Assembly: GCF_027625935.1 (NCBI RefSeq)
Contig: NZ_CP115300.1
Span: forward strand, 1,240,001 to 1,304,000
Source: Streptomyces camelliae
Lineage (GTDB): Bacteria > Actinomycetota > Actinomycetes > Streptomycetales > Streptomycetaceae
DNA length: 64,000 nt
Direction of reading: 5' to 3'
Under the pieces are notes generated by a model. That model was given only the letters and a program-made list of their open reading frames with translations, was not told where the DNA came from and searched no databases. Below, piece after piece: positions 1 to 8,348 of this stretch; the stretch's first letter is position 1; every line of letters starts with the position of its first letter. The translations under genes and the position numbers were made by a program.

Positions 1-1
1 C

Positions 2-418
2 GCCCTCGCCCACTACGCGGGCCGGGCCGTCCTGGAGCGCGTCCTCGTCCGGCACGGCATCGACTTCCTGCAGTCCGTCACGCTCCGGCTGACGGTCGTG
101 GCCGACGGCCCGGTCGAGCGGGCCGGCCTCGTCGCCGACGTCGTCGGCGCGGTGAAGGTCGCCGAGGCCGACGCCCACCGCGCGATCGACGCGCTGACGG
201 CCGCCGGGCTGGTGTCGGCCGAGGAGCCGTCCCACGTGCGCGTCACGGACGCCGGACGGGAGCTGTACGCCACGACCTCCGCCGCGACCGCCCCGATCAC
301 CGCCCGGATCTACGCGGGCATCTCCGAGGAGGACCGGGCCGTGGCCGGGCGCGTCCTGGCCTTGATCGCGGAGCGGGCCGACGCGGAGCTGGCCGCTCTG
401 AGCACACGGAACAGTTAG
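2..418 (+). CDS. MarR-type winged-helix regulator (5' end outside window)
   Basis: The frame is already open at base 2, so the start lies upstream; 138 residues are visible. The visible part has a helix-rich N-terminal stretch, a helix-turn-helix with recognition helix around AEADAHRAIDALTAAGLV, a wing ending in VRVTDAGRELY, and a C-terminal dimerisation helix (IAERADAELAAL). This layout fits MarR-family regulators, which bind palindromic operators as dimers, often in response to small aromatic ligands. The ligand and target cannot be read here. An internal GTG at 98 exists but would remove the first helices, so it is not preferred. Confidence 0.72.
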   Translation, partial: ALAHYAGRAVLERVLVRHGIDFLQSVTLRLTVVADGPVERAGLVADVVGAVKVAEADAHRAIDALTAAGLVSAEEPSHVRVTDAGRELYATTSAATAPITARIYAGISEEDRAVAGRVLALIAERADAELAALSTRNS

Positions 419-468
419 TGGAATATTGAACAACTGCGTTCCGTTGTGGCCTCCGAAGGAGGTCGACA

Positions 469-828
469 GTGGAGACGCGAGTGGAGACGACGTACTACCA
501 CCACGGCACGCCGGCCGAGCGCTGGGAGCGCGCGCAGCAGTTCTTCGACGCCAAGGACTACGCGGGTGCGGCACGGGTGCTGACCGGGCTGGTCGAGGAG
601 GTGCCGGAGCAGACCGGACCCCGGCTGCTGCTGGCCCGCGCCTACTACCACTCGGCCCAACTGCGCCGCGCCGAAGCCGAACTGCGGGTCATCGTGGAAC
701 GCGACCCGGTGGAGCACTACGCCCGGCTGCTGCTGGGCCGCACCCTCGAACGGCAGGCCCGGCACGAGGAGGCGCAAGCGCACCTGCGGATCGCCTCGGC
801 GCTCGCGGGCGACTTCCCGCAGGACTGA
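469..828 (+). CDS. Small tetratricopeptide-repeat protein
   Basis: A 119-residue protein started by GTG at 469, with GAAGGAGG seen about 8 bases upstream. It holds roughly two TPR helix pairs: WERAQQFFDAKDYAGAARVL, and ARAYYHSAQLRRAEAELRVI followed by the partial unit HYARLLLGRTLERQARHEEA. TPR proteins act as protein-interaction scaffolds. There is no signal peptide or membrane segment, so it should be cytosolic. A strong hairpin follows the stop, so it is probably transcribed apart from the deformylase gene downstream. The partner is unknown. Confidence 0.8.
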   Translation: METRVETTYYHHGTPAERWERAQQFFDAKDYAGAARVLTGLVEEVPEQTGPRLLLARAYYHSAQLRRAEAELRVIVERDPVEHYARLLLGRTLERQARHEEAQAHLRIASALAGDFPQD

Positions 829-840
829 ACGGCACAGGAC

Positions 841-870
841 GGGCCCGGTTCCCGTACGGGGACCGGGCCC
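841..870 (+). terminator. Hairpin terminator after TPR gene
   Basis: Two 13-base arms (841-853 and 858-870) pair with one mismatch around a GTAC loop. It lies 12 bases after the TPR stop codon and before the deformylase start. There is no U-tract, as is common for Streptomyces terminators. Confidence 0.6.
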
Positions 871-923
871 TCGGCACGACCGCCCGCGCCGGGGGCGGCG
901 GGCGGGCATGGCATCCTGGCGCG

Positions 924-1568
924 ATGGCACCCTCCCCTGATCACGCGCCGCTCGCCGAGCGGGTCGAGGAACTCCTCGCCGCCGGCGGCCCCTTGCCCAT
1001 CGTCGCCGCCGGACAGCCCGTGCTGCGGCGCGGCACCGAGCCGTACGACGGCCAGCTCGGCCCCGCCCTGCTGGCCCGCTTCATCGAGGCCCTGCGCGAC
1101 ACCATGCACGCCGCGCCCGGCGTGGGCCTCGCCGCGCCGCAGGTCGGCGTGCCCCTGCGGATCGCGGTCATGGAGGACCCGGCGCCGGTGCCCGAGGAGA
1201 TCGCCGTGACCCGGGGCCGGGTGCCCCAGCCGTTCCGGGTCCTGGTCAACCCGGTGTACGAGCCCGTCGGCAGCGCGCGTGCCGCGTTCTTCGAGGGCTG
1301 CCTGAGCGTGCCGGGCTGGCAGGCGGTGGTGGCCCGGCACACGGAGGTACGGCTGCGCGGCCAGGACGAGCGGGGCCGCGAGCTGGACGAGGTGGTCACC
1401 GGGTGGCCCGCCCGTATCGTCCAGCACGAGACGGACCACCTCGACGGCATGCTCTACCTGGACCGCGCCGAACTGAGGTCGCTGTCCACCAACGAGGCCG
1501 TGGCGGCGCTGTGGGCCCAGCCGACGCCGGAGACGGCGGCCGCGGCCCTCGGCTTCGAGCTGCCGTAA
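924..1568 (+). CDS. def: Peptide deformylase
   Basis: Removes the N-formyl group from nascent proteins in the cytosol using a bound metal ion. All three family motifs are present in the 214 residues: GVGLAAPQVG (motif 1, about residue 66), EGCLSVPG (motif 2, supplies the metal-binding Cys) and QHETDHLDG (motif 3, two metal-binding His and the catalytic Glu). ATG 924 gives the normal family length; the frame stays open far upstream but that part is low-complexity and not deformylase-like. No fmt or rpl neighbour is present, so this is likely one of several def paralogues in the genome. Confidence 0.95.
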   Translation: MAPSPDHAPLAERVEELLAAGGPLPIVAAGQPVLRRGTEPYDGQLGPALLARFIEALRDTMHAAPGVGLAAPQVGVPLRIAVMEDPAPVPEEIAVTRGRVPQPFRVLVNPVYEPVGSARAAFFEGCLSVPGWQAVVARHTEVRLRGQDERGRELDEVVTGWPARIVQHETDHLDGMLYLDRAELRSLSTNEAVAALWAQPTPETAAAALGFELP

Positions 1569-1603
1569 CTGCCCCGAGCGCCCTGACTGCCGTACATCCG
1601 CGG

Positions 1604-3034
1604 TCAGTTGTCCCGGTACGCCTCCAGCAGCCGCAGCCATACCTCGCTCAGTGTCGGGTACGACGGGACGGCGTGCCACAGCCGGCCGACCGGGACGCGG
1701 CCAGCGACGGCGACGGTCGCGGAGTGGATGAGTTCGCCGACGCCGGGGCCGACGAAGGTGACGCCGCGCAGGATCTCGTCCTCCAGGTCCACGACCATCC
1801 GGGCGCGGCCCTTGTAGCCGTCGGCGTACAGGCCCGCGCCGGCGACCGAGGAGAACTCGACGTCCACGGCGCGGACGCGGTGCCCGGCCTGTTCCGCTTC
1901 GGCGAGGGAGAGACCGACGGCGGCGGCCTCCGGGTCGGTGAAGACGACCTGGGGCACGGCGTGATGGTCGGCGGTGGCGGCGTGCGCGCCCCAGGGCTCC
2001 TCCGGCGGGGTGCCGCCGGCGGCGCGGGCCGCGATGGCGGCGCCGGCGATACGGGCCTGGTACTTGCCCTGGTGGGTGAGCAGGGCGCGGTGGTTGACGT
2101 CGCCGACGGCGTACAGCCAGTCGGTGCCGGTGACGCGCAGGCTGTCGTCCACGTCCAGCCAGGAGCCGGGTTCCAGGCCGACGGTGTCCAGGCCGATGTC
2201 GTCGGTGTGCGGGACGCGGCCGGTGGCGAAGAGGATCTCGTCGGCCTCCAGCCGGTCGCCGGCGGCGGTGACGGCGACGACCGTGCCGTCCTGGCGGGTG
2301 ACGGACTCCACCGACGTACCGGTGCGGACGTCCGCGCCCGCCTCGGTGAGTGCCTCGGCGACGAGTTCCCCGGCGAACGGCTCCATCCGGTTCAGCAGCC
2401 CCTTGCCCCGGACCAGGAGGGTGACCTGGGAGCCGAAGGCCTGCCAGGCGGTGGCCATCTCGGTGGCGACGACACCGCCGCCGACGACGATCAGCCGGGC
2501 AGGGGCCGCCTTGGCGCTGGTCGCCTCGCGGCTGGTCCACGGCTTCACCTCGGCCAGGCCCGGCAGATCGGGCAGCTGGGCACGGGTGCCGGTCGCGACG
2601 GCGACGGCGTGCCGGGCGGTGAGGGTGGTGACCGTGCCGTCGGGGGCGGTCACGGTGACCGTACGGGCGCCGGCGAGCCGGCCGTGGCCGCGGTACAGGT
2701 CGGCGCCGATGCCCTCCACCCAGGCGACCTGGCCGTCGTCCTTCCAGTGGGAGGTGTACTCGTCTCGGCGGGCGAGGACCGCCGGGGTGTCGAGCGGGCC
2801 CTGGACCGCCGGGGCCAGGCCGGGCAGGCGGCGGGCGTCCGCCTGGGCGATCACCGGCCGCAGCAGGGCCTTGCTGGGCATGCACGCCCAGTACGAACAC
2901 TCGCCGCCGACCAGCTCGTTCTCCACGACCGCGGTGGTGAGGCCGGCCGCGCGCGTGCGGTCGGCGACGTTCTCCCCCACGGGCCCGGCCCCGAGCACCA
3001 CGACGTCGTACGCGATGGATTCCGTTTCCGTCAT
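1604..3034 (-). CDS. FAD-dependent pyridine nucleotide-disulphide oxidoreductase
   Basis: A 476-residue class I flavoprotein disulfide reductase. The N-terminal FAD fold has VVVLGAGPVGENVA, followed by the redox-active pair in GGECSYWACMPSK (CxxxxC). A second NAD(P)-binding GxGxxA-type motif is IVVGGGVVATEMA, and the FAD-binding ATGRVPHTDDIG segment is present. The C-terminal dimer interface normally carries His in an HPTLSE motif as acid/base; here the motif reads YPTLSE, so that His appears to be Tyr. It is divergent from a thioredoxin gene 142 bases away, which suggests related roles in thiol redox control. The substrate is not evident; candidates include lipoamide, mycothione or a small-molecule acceptor. 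ATG 3034 is chosen because it starts right before the FAD domain. Confidence 0.88.
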   Translation of the reverse strand: MTETESIAYDVVVLGAGPVGENVADRTRAAGLTTAVVENELVGGECSYWACMPSKALLRPVIAQADARRLPGLAPAVQGPLDTPAVLARRDEYTSHWKDDGQVAWVEGIGADLYRGHGRLAGARTVTVTAPDGTVTTLTARHAVAVATGTRAQLPDLPGLAEVKPWTSREATSAKAAPARLIVVGGGVVATEMATAWQAFGSQVTLLVRGKGLLNRMEPFAGELVAEALTEAGADVRTGTSVESVTRQDGTVVAVTAAGDRLEADEILFATGRVPHTDDIGLDTVGLEPGSWLDVDDSLRVTGTDWLYAVGDVNHRALLTHQGKYQARIAGAAIAARAAGGTPPEEPWGAHAATADHHAVPQVVFTDPEAAAVGLSLAEAEQAGHRVRAVDVEFSSVAGAGLYADGYKGRARMVVDLEDEILRGVTFVGPGVGELIHSATVAVAGRVPVGRLWHAVPSYPTLSEVWLRLLEAYRDN

Positions 3035-3176
3035 GGGGTCAGTCTGGTGGGTGGTGTGCGCGGCGGCCACACGGGTACGTGCGCGGAACACAGGCGTGCG
3101 CGGGTGGAATAGGCGGTCCGACGGCCGTGTTTCCGCCGACGGCACACCCCCACACCGGGAAGTAGGGATTCACACC

Positions 3177-3551
<375 letters not shown>

Positions 3552-3593
3552 CGAGGCGGCGGCACCACGGGCCGGGGGCCTCGGCCGGACGGG

Positions 3594-4595
3594 TCAGCTG
3601 GACTCGCGCCGGATCACCGAGGCCCCCAGCACTGCGTGCACCTCCGGCTCACCGCCGGGGTCGCGCACCGCGCGGTCGACCAGTTCGGCGAGGTCATGGC
3701 CCGAGGGCAGTTCGATGTGGACCGTGCTGAGCCGGGGCCGCAGCAGCCGCCCCAGCATCAGATCGTCGGCGCCGATCACGGCCATGTCCTCGGGGATGCG
3801 CAGGCCCTCGTCCTGCAGGGCCCGCATCAGCAGCATCGCGTACTCGTCGTTGTAGGCGAAGACCGCGTCGAGATTCAACTCCCGGCAGCGGGCGGCGAGT
3901 TGAGCGGCCGCCTGCTCGGTGTAGGCCAGCGGCAGCTCCGTGACGGCCGCGTCCGTGCCGTGCACGGCCTCGCGCACGCCGGCGAGCCGGGGCCGGGAGT
4001 AGGCCTCCAGGCCGGGCTCCTTGGGCACCACGACACCGATCCGGCGCCGGCCGGCGGCGTGGAGGTGGGCGCCCGCGCAGCGGCCGACCGCGTCGTGGTC
4101 CATCAGCAGGGCGTGTGCGCCGTCGACGCGCACGGGGCCGAGGGTGACCACGGCTCGGGCGCCGGAGCGCTTGAGCACCGCCACGCCCCGCGGCCCCAGT
4201 TCGGCGCCGGGCACCAGGACGGCGACGGGCCGCAGTTCGGCCCAGGCGCGGGCGGCCTCGTCGCCGTGCAGGCCGACCGTGCCGTACTGCACGACGGTGT
4301 AGTCCAGGTGGCCGAGCGCCTGCTGGAGTTCGTCGAGGAATCGGCTGTACAGGGGGCCGACCGGGACCGCGGGGGCGGGCATGAGGACCATACGGCTGTG
4401 TCCGGCGCGCAGGCTGCGGGCGGCGGCGTGGGGCACGTACCCCAGTTCCCGCGCGGCCTCGTGGACGCGCCGGCGCGTCGGTTCGCTGATCCGGACGGCG
4501 CTGGTGTTATTGAGGACATAGGACACGGTCGCGCGCGAGACTCCGGCCAGGCGGGCGACGTCGGCGCTCGTGGGCGTGTTCGGTATCTGCACCAT
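3594..4595 (-). CDS. LacI-family transcriptional regulator
   Basis: A 333-residue repressor. The N-terminal LacI helix-turn-helix is SADVARLAGVSRATVSYVLN followed by the hinge region (ELGYVPHAAARSLRAG). The rest is a periplasmic-binding-protein-like effector domain, ending in VIGADDLMLGRLLRPRLSTV, typical of sugar-binding members. No sugar transporter or glycosidase lies beside it, so it may regulate a distant locus or itself. ATG 4595 gives the usual short N-terminal arm; an in-frame ATG at 4607 would add four residues. Confidence 0.9.
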   Translation of the reverse strand: MVQIPNTPTSADVARLAGVSRATVSYVLNNTSAVRISEPTRRRVHEAARELGYVPHAAARSLRAGHSRMVLMPAPAVPVGPLYSRFLDELQQALGHLDYTVVQYGTVGLHGDEAARAWAELRPVAVLVPGAELGPRGVAVLKRSGARAVVTLGPVRVDGAHALLMDHDAVGRCAGAHLHAAGRRRIGVVVPKEPGLEAYSRPRLAGVREAVHGTDAAVTELPLAYTEQAAAQLAARCRELNLDAVFAYNDEYAMLLMRALQDEGLRIPEDMAVIGADDLMLGRLLRPRLSTVHIELPSGHDLAELVDRAVRDPGGEPEVHAVLGASVIRRESS

Positions 4596-4676
4596 GACAG
4601 ACCGCATCTTGGCAGAGGGGCGGGGGCGGGAAGCGGGCGGGGCAAGGTGGTTCACCGTTCGACGAAAACGGGTGCG

Positions 4677-4816
4677 CGGGCGGGCGCGGAGGGCGTCGTC
4701 ACCGCCGCTGTCACCCTGCGCGCGGAAGGCCGCGCAAGGTGACCATGCGGCGCCTCGCACAGGAGCTCGACACCGGCCCGGCATCGCTGCACGTGTACGT
4801 CCGCGACACCGGCGAG
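4677..4816 (+). pseudogene. Frameshifted remnant of a TetR-family regulator DNA-binding domain
   Basis: Two adjoining frames together spell the start of a TetR regulator. The first frame (about 4677-4739) reads EGVVTAAVTLRAEGRAR and then meets a stop at 4740. The overlapping frame from 4739 reads VTMRRLAQELDTGPASLHVY, the typical helix-turn-helix of the TetR subgroup with a TMRRLA motif. A one-base loss at about 4739 would explain the break. Homology fades after about residue 45 (YVRDTGE) and no effector domain follows. The remnant lies between LacI and an intact TetR gene on the other strand. Confidence 0.6.
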
Positions 4817-5019
4817 CCGCTCGGCACGCCCGCTGCTCTCCGCCGCCCAACCCGCCTGCCCGGGTGTGCCGTTCGCCGAAGCGGACCCGACGGGGGCGGA
4901 CCGTCGGTTTCCGCTGAGCGCGGCGGTGGCCGACGAAGGGATGCCGCCTGCCGCGCCTGCGGGCCGGCCGGTCCGCAGGCGCGATGCTCGCCACGGCACC
5001 CGGCGCTGCCGGCCGGTCC
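4817..5019. other. Gene-poor stretch beyond the TetR remnant
   Basis: About 200 bases between the remnant and the stop of the next gene. Several frames are open because of high GC, but I see no start with a ribosome binding site and no recognisable protein. It is probably decayed coding sequence. Confidence 0.4.
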
Positions 5020-5685
5020 TCAGCGGAGCGGCTCCGTGCCGGTCACCCGGGCGACCAGGTCGATCCAGCCGGCCTCCAGCCGCGCCATGGGCATTCCGCA
5101 CTGCCGGGTCCGGTAGTGGATCAGGGCCGGGTCGAGCGAGGCCAGCAGTGTCTGGGCCAGAAGTTCGCAGTCGGCGTCCGGCACGATCTGCCGCAGCAGC
5201 ATCGTGACGTGCATGCGCCGCGCCCCCATCGCCGGATGGGAGAAGCGGCGGGTGGGCTCCGGCTGGGCGGCCAGCTGGAGGTCGAGCTGCTCGGCCGACC
5301 GGTACAGCACCGCCACGCCGAAGGCCCGGAGCCGGTCCACCGGCGGCGCGCCGGGGCCCAGCGGCGGGGGCCCGCCCATGAAGTCGGCCTGGAGCCGCCG
5401 GTCGGCGTGGTCGAGCAGGGCCATCAGCAGCCCCGTACGGTCGCCGAAGCGGCGGAACACGGTGCCCTTGCCCACCTTGGCCGCCGCGGCCACGGCCTCC
5501 ATGGTGACGCCGGCCACCCCGTGCTCGGCGATCAGCCGGGCGGCGGCCTCCAGCAGCGCGGCCCGGTTGCGGGCCGCGTCGGCGCGCAGGCACGGCTCCT
5601 CCAAGGAGGGGGGTGCGACCTGCAGCAGCTCAGGCGTGTCGAGGGGCTCCTCGGGCATCGGGAAGGGCGGCAGCGCGGCGGACAT
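5020..5685 (-). CDS. TetR-family regulator of the adjacent FMN reductase
   Basis: A 221-residue repressor. The helix-turn-helix spans TMEAVAAAAKVGKGTVFRRF, preceded by the family helix RNRAALLEAAARLIAEHGV; the C-terminal ligand domain is all-helical. It is divergent from the NAD(P)H-dependent FMN reductase gene, and two GGACC-NN-GGTCC operators lie between them, so it very likely represses both genes and responds to a small, perhaps oxidant or aromatic, ligand. ATG 5685 is preferred; an upstream ATG at 5703 starts only about 11 bases from the nearer operator. Confidence 0.88.
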   Translation of the reverse strand: MSAALPPFPMPEEPLDTPELLQVAPPSLEEPCLRADAARNRAALLEAAARLIAEHGVAGVTMEAVAAAAKVGKGTVFRRFGDRTGLLMALLDHADRRLQADFMGGPPPLGPGAPPVDRLRAFGVAVLYRSAEQLDLQLAAQPEPTRRFSHPAMGARRMHVTMLLRQIVPDADCELLAQTLLASLDPALIHYRTRQCGMPMARLEAGWIDLVARVTGTEPLR

Positions 5686-5713
5686 GAACCCAGCGTAAAG
5701 CATCGGGAAGAAA

Positions 5714-5765
5714 ACTGGACCGCGGTCCGGTTAGAGTGGTACACACTTAAACGGACCCCGGTCCG
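5714..5765. promoter_or_regulatory. Two TetR-type operators flanking a divergent promoter
   Basis: Site 1 (5714-5731) is an 18-bp imperfect palindrome with a perfect core at 5717-5728, GGACCGCGGTCC. Site 2 (5752-5765) is CGGACC-CC-GGTCCG. Both share GGACC-N2-GGTCC and their cores are 36 bp apart. A TAGAGT box at 5732-5737 lies between them and suits a -10 element for the reductase gene. Confidence 0.7.
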
Positions 5766-5803
5766 GATCGTAACAGCGATGTTTCAGCCCCTTGGAGTTC
5801 CCC

Positions 5804-6367
5804 ATGTCTGTTCGCATCCTCGCGCTCGTCGGCAGCCTCCGCGCCGGTTCGCACAACCGCCAGCTCGCCGAGGCGGCCGTCAAGCTCGCTCCCGAGGGCG
5901 CCGAGGTCGTGCTCTTCGAGGGCCTGGCCGAGATCCCGTTCTACAACGAGGACATCGACACCGAGGGCAGCGTCCCGGCCACCGCCGCGAAGCTGCGTGA
6001 GGCCGCCCAGGCCTCCGACGCCTTCCTGCTGTTCTCGCCCGAGTACAACGGCACCATCCCGGCCGTCCTGAAGAACGCCATCGACTGGCTGTCCCGCCCG
6101 TACGGCGCCGGCGCCTTCGGCGGCAAGCCCGTCGCCGTGGTCGGCACCGCCTTCGGCCAGTACGGCGGCGTGTGGGCGCAGGACGAGGCCCGCAAGGCCG
6201 TGGGCATCGCCGGCGGCAAGGTGATCGAGGACATCAAGCTGTCCATCCCGGGCTCCGTGGTCCGCTTCGCGGAGACCCACCCGGTGGACGACGCCGAGGT
6301 CGCCGCCCAGCTGACCGAGGTCGTCGCCCGTCTGCACGGCAACGTGGGCGAGACCGCGGCCGCCTGA
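5804..6367 (+). CDS. NAD(P)H-dependent FMN/quinone/chromate-type reductase
   Basis: A 187-residue flavodoxin-like reductase. The N-terminal phosphate-binding loop is LVGSLRAGSHNRQLAE, and the family signature SPEYNGTIPAVLKNAIDWLS is intact. Members bind FMN and pass two electrons from NAD(P)H to quinones, azo dyes, chromate or free flavin. The protein is cytosolic. It is under the divergent TetR gene through paired operators, so it is probably induced by its substrate. ATG 5804 gives the normal N terminus (MSVRILALVGSLR); an ATG at 5792 in the same frame is less likely. Confidence 0.93.
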   Translation: MSVRILALVGSLRAGSHNRQLAEAAVKLAPEGAEVVLFEGLAEIPFYNEDIDTEGSVPATAAKLREAAQASDAFLLFSPEYNGTIPAVLKNAIDWLSRPYGAGAFGGKPVAVVGTAFGQYGGVWAQDEARKAVGIAGGKVIEDIKLSIPGSVVRFAETHPVDDAEVAAQLTEVVARLHGNVGETAAA

Positions 6368-6385
6368 GCCGCAGCCACCCCGTGA

Positions 6386-6412
6386 GGGGGCCGGAGCCCC
6401 GCTCCGGCCCCT
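6386..6412 (+). terminator. Rho-independent-like terminator after FMN reductase
   Basis: Ten-base arms GGGGCCGGAG (6387-6396) and CTCCGGCCCC (6402-6411) pair perfectly across a five-base loop and are followed by a short T run (6412-6414). Confidence 0.75.
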
Positions 6413-6533
6413 TTCGCATGCCCGGCACGGCTCCGGTCTCTCACCTGCGCGGAACGGCTCGGGGCGAGTCCCGCGAGCCGCCGCGCGAGCAGGTCGGCCT
6501 CCTCCCGGATCCGGCCGCCCGAAGGGCGGCGCG

Positions 6534-6962
6534 TCACACCGTGAGCAGTGCGATGCCCAGGCCGATCAGGGCGGCCACCTTGAGGAGTTCCAGTGCCACG
6601 TACCACAGGTGGCTGCGGGAGCGGGGCATGTCCTCCCCGGCGAGGACGCGGTCGGAGCGGCGGTTGAGGACGGGCCGGACGGCGGCCAGTTGTGCGAGCA
6701 GCAGCACCGCTACGGCCGCGGTCAGCCCGATGATCCGGGCCGGGGCACCGCCCGCGGCGGCCGCGGCGATCACCACGACCGCCAGGACGGCCTCGACGGC
6801 GTTCAGCGCCCGGAAGACGATCCGGCCTATGCCCAGTCCGACGGGAATGGTGACGCCCGGCGCGCGGAACTTCAGCGGGGCCTCCAGGAAGGAGATCGCC
6901 AGGACCATCCCGAGCCAGACGAAGGTGACGGCACCGGCGAGGGCGGCGGACGTGGCGTTCAT
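6534..6962 (-). CDS. Four-helix membrane protein of unknown function
   Basis: A 142-residue protein with about four transmembrane segments (around residues 6-26, 45-68, 75-95 and 118-140). A conserved-looking loop FLEAPLKFRAPGVTIPVGLG joins the first two. I do not recognise the family. It lies 56 bases downstream of an ArsR-like regulator on the same strand and is probably co-transcribed with it, so it may be regulated by it. Confidence 0.75.
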   Translation of the reverse strand: MNATSAALAGAVTFVWLGMVLAISFLEAPLKFRAPGVTIPVGLGIGRIVFRALNAVEAVLAVVVIAAAAAGGAPARIIGLTAAVAVLLLAQLAAVRPVLNRRSDRVLAGEDMPRSRSHLWYVALELLKVAALIGLGIALLTV

Positions 6963-7018
6963 GTGCGGGAGGCCTTTCTCCGCCGGGGCCGGCGGCCAGG
7001 GGGAGTTCGTCGCTGCCG

Positions 7019-7720
7019 TCAGGCAGCGGTGGCGCCGGCCAAGTGGGCGACGCAGGAGTCCGGTTCGGCAAAGGGCTCCAGGCCGGTGGCGGTCAGGGGC
7101 GCGTCCAGGCGGGCCAACGCGCCCTGCATCAGGCCGAGATGGAGCGGGCAGACCAACCGGCCGTGCTCCTCGGCGAGTTCCAGGAAGGGACAGTGCCGCA
7201 GCCGGATCCGCCGCGGCGGCGCGCCGGGTGTCGGCTCCCCTTCCGCCCGTGGCGCGAAGCCCAGCTCGTCGAGCAGGGCGAGAAGCGCGGCCACCGAGCG
7301 CTCGGCTGTCGGCTGCTCGAACGGGGGCGGCGGGTCCACCAGGTATCCGCCCCAGGCGCGGCCGGTCTCCATCGCCTCCGCGCGCGCCTCGGCCGGATCG
7401 GCGGCCGCCCACCGGCTGAGCAGGACGCGGGCGAGGAGCCGGTAGTCCCGGATGCCGCCGCGGTCCATGCCGGGACGCGCGGTGTAGACGGTACGGGGCC
7501 GGCCGGGTCCCGGGGAGCGCTCGGTACGGCGCTCGACCAGACCCTCGGCCACCAGGGAATCCAGGTGGAACCGGACCGTGTTGGGGTGGACGCCCAGCCG
7601 CCGTGCCGTCTCCGCGACACCGAGCGGCGAGGGTGCGGCGCGCAGCGCGTCCAGCACCGCCAGGCGCCGTGAGCTCTCCCGTGTGGTCACCGCTGGACAC
7701 CCCTCTCCACCTGCGTCCAT
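7019..7720 (-). CDS. ArsR-like (COG2345-type) transcriptional regulator with C-terminal cysteine cluster
   Basis: A 233-residue regulator. The N-terminal winged helix reads ETARRLGVHPNTVRFHLDSL with wing VERRTERSPGPGRPRTVY. The C-terminal half contains RLRHCPFLELAEEHGRLVC and a later DSCVAHL, a Cys pattern typical of regulators in this family that bind metal or an iron-sulfur cluster. It is divergent from a cupin gene; a palindrome near 7733-7751 in the shared region could be its operator. The membrane-protein gene follows it. The start at 7720 is the longest option; a GTG at 7690 would still keep the whole helix-turn-helix. Confidence 0.85.
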   Translation of the reverse strand: MDAGGEGCPAVTTRESSRRLAVLDALRAAPSPLGVAETARRLGVHPNTVRFHLDSLVAEGLVERRTERSPGPGRPRTVYTARPGMDRGGIRDYRLLARVLLSRWAAADPAEARAEAMETGRAWGGYLVDPPPPFEQPTAERSVAALLALLDELGFAPRAEGEPTPGAPPRRIRLRHCPFLELAEEHGRLVCPLHLGLMQGALARLDAPLTATGLEPFAEPDSCVAHLAGATAA

Positions 7721-7732
7721 TTTTCACGAATC

Positions 7733-7751
7733 CTACATGTAGTAATTGTAG
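7733..7751. promoter_or_regulatory. Palindromic candidate operator between ArsR-like and cupin genes
   Basis: A perfect 10-bp palindrome CTACATGTAG (7733-7742) is followed after five bases by another GTAG. It is AT-rich compared with the surroundings and lies between two divergent genes, 13 bases from the regulator start. Confidence 0.5.
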
Positions 7752-7824
7752 AGTGAGCAGGGATGCCTGTTGACCGAGGTTCAGCAGGAGCAGCGGAAGA
7801 CTTGAGCGTCGAGGGGAACAGCAG

Positions 7825-8244
7825 ATGACGTCGCCGTCCGCGAGGAACATCGGGCCGGCCGGCACCACGGCGGCCGAGCCGCGTGTCCTGTGCGACACCC
7901 GGACCCTGGCCGAGACCCCGGCGCTGCCCGGCGGGGTGCTGTGGAAGCTCGCCGAGAGCGCCCGGCAGCTCGACGCCAACGTGGTCCGGATCGCTCCGGG
8001 CGACCGGATCACGACGCACACCGAGACACAACTGGACGTGCTGGTCCTGGTCATGGCCGGGGACGGCGCGCTCGGCGCGGGCCCCGCCGGGACACCGCTG
8101 CCGCTCACCGAGGGCGCCCTGGTCTGGCTGCCGCGCGGCGCCACGCGCAGCATCAGCGCCGGTGCGGCCGGGCTCACCTACCTGACCGTGCATCAACGCC
8201 GCCCGGGCATGCAGATCGGCACCATGACCAGCACCAGCACCTGA
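7825..8244 (+). CDS. Small cupin-domain protein
   Basis: A 139-residue protein with a single cupin barrel: GGVLWKLAESARQLDANVVR, then ITTHTETQLDVLVLVMAG (partial cupin motif 1) and EGALVWLPRGATRSI (motif 2). Only one metal-binding-type His is clear, so it may be a ligand-binding cupin, not an enzyme. It is probably controlled by the divergent ArsR-like regulator. The stop codon lies inside a duplicated 12-base unit (8233-8259). A GAGGGG ribosome binding site precedes ATG 7825. Confidence 0.82.
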   Translation: MTSPSARNIGPAGTTAAEPRVLCDTRTLAETPALPGGVLWKLAESARQLDANVVRIAPGDRITTHTETQLDVLVLVMAGDGALGAGPAGTPLPLTEGALVWLPRGATRSISAGAAGLTYLTVHQRRPGMQIGTMTSTST

Positions 8245-8259
8245 ACCAGCACCTGAACC
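8233..8259. repeat. Tandem 12-base duplication over the cupin stop codon
   Basis: The 15-base string ACCAGCACCTGAACC occurs at 8233-8247 and again at 8245-8259, a 12-base period repeated twice. The first copy holds the TGA stop and the second repeats it, which looks like slipped-strand duplication. Confidence 0.7.
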
Positions 8260-8314
8260 GGTCTTCCGCCCCGCTACGGCCGCATGCGCACAACACCCGC
8301 ACAGCGGGCGCCCC

Positions 8315-8342
8315 TTGCTCCAGGCCGCCCGGCCGCTAGGGT
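8315..8342 (+). promoter_or_regulatory. Promoter of the PemK-like gene, near-leaderless
   Basis: TTGCTC (8315-8320) and TAGGGT (8337-8342) are spaced 16 bases apart. The GTG start at 8349 is only six bases after the -10 box, so the mRNA would begin at or next to the start codon. Confidence 0.5.
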
Positions 8343-8348
8343 GCCCCC

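Noticed and set aside
717..2900. A 727-codon minus-strand frame across deformylase and the disulfide reductase
   Set aside because: It is Arg/Pro/Gly-rich low-complexity sequence typical of the wrong frame in high-GC DNA and conflicts with two well-supported genes.
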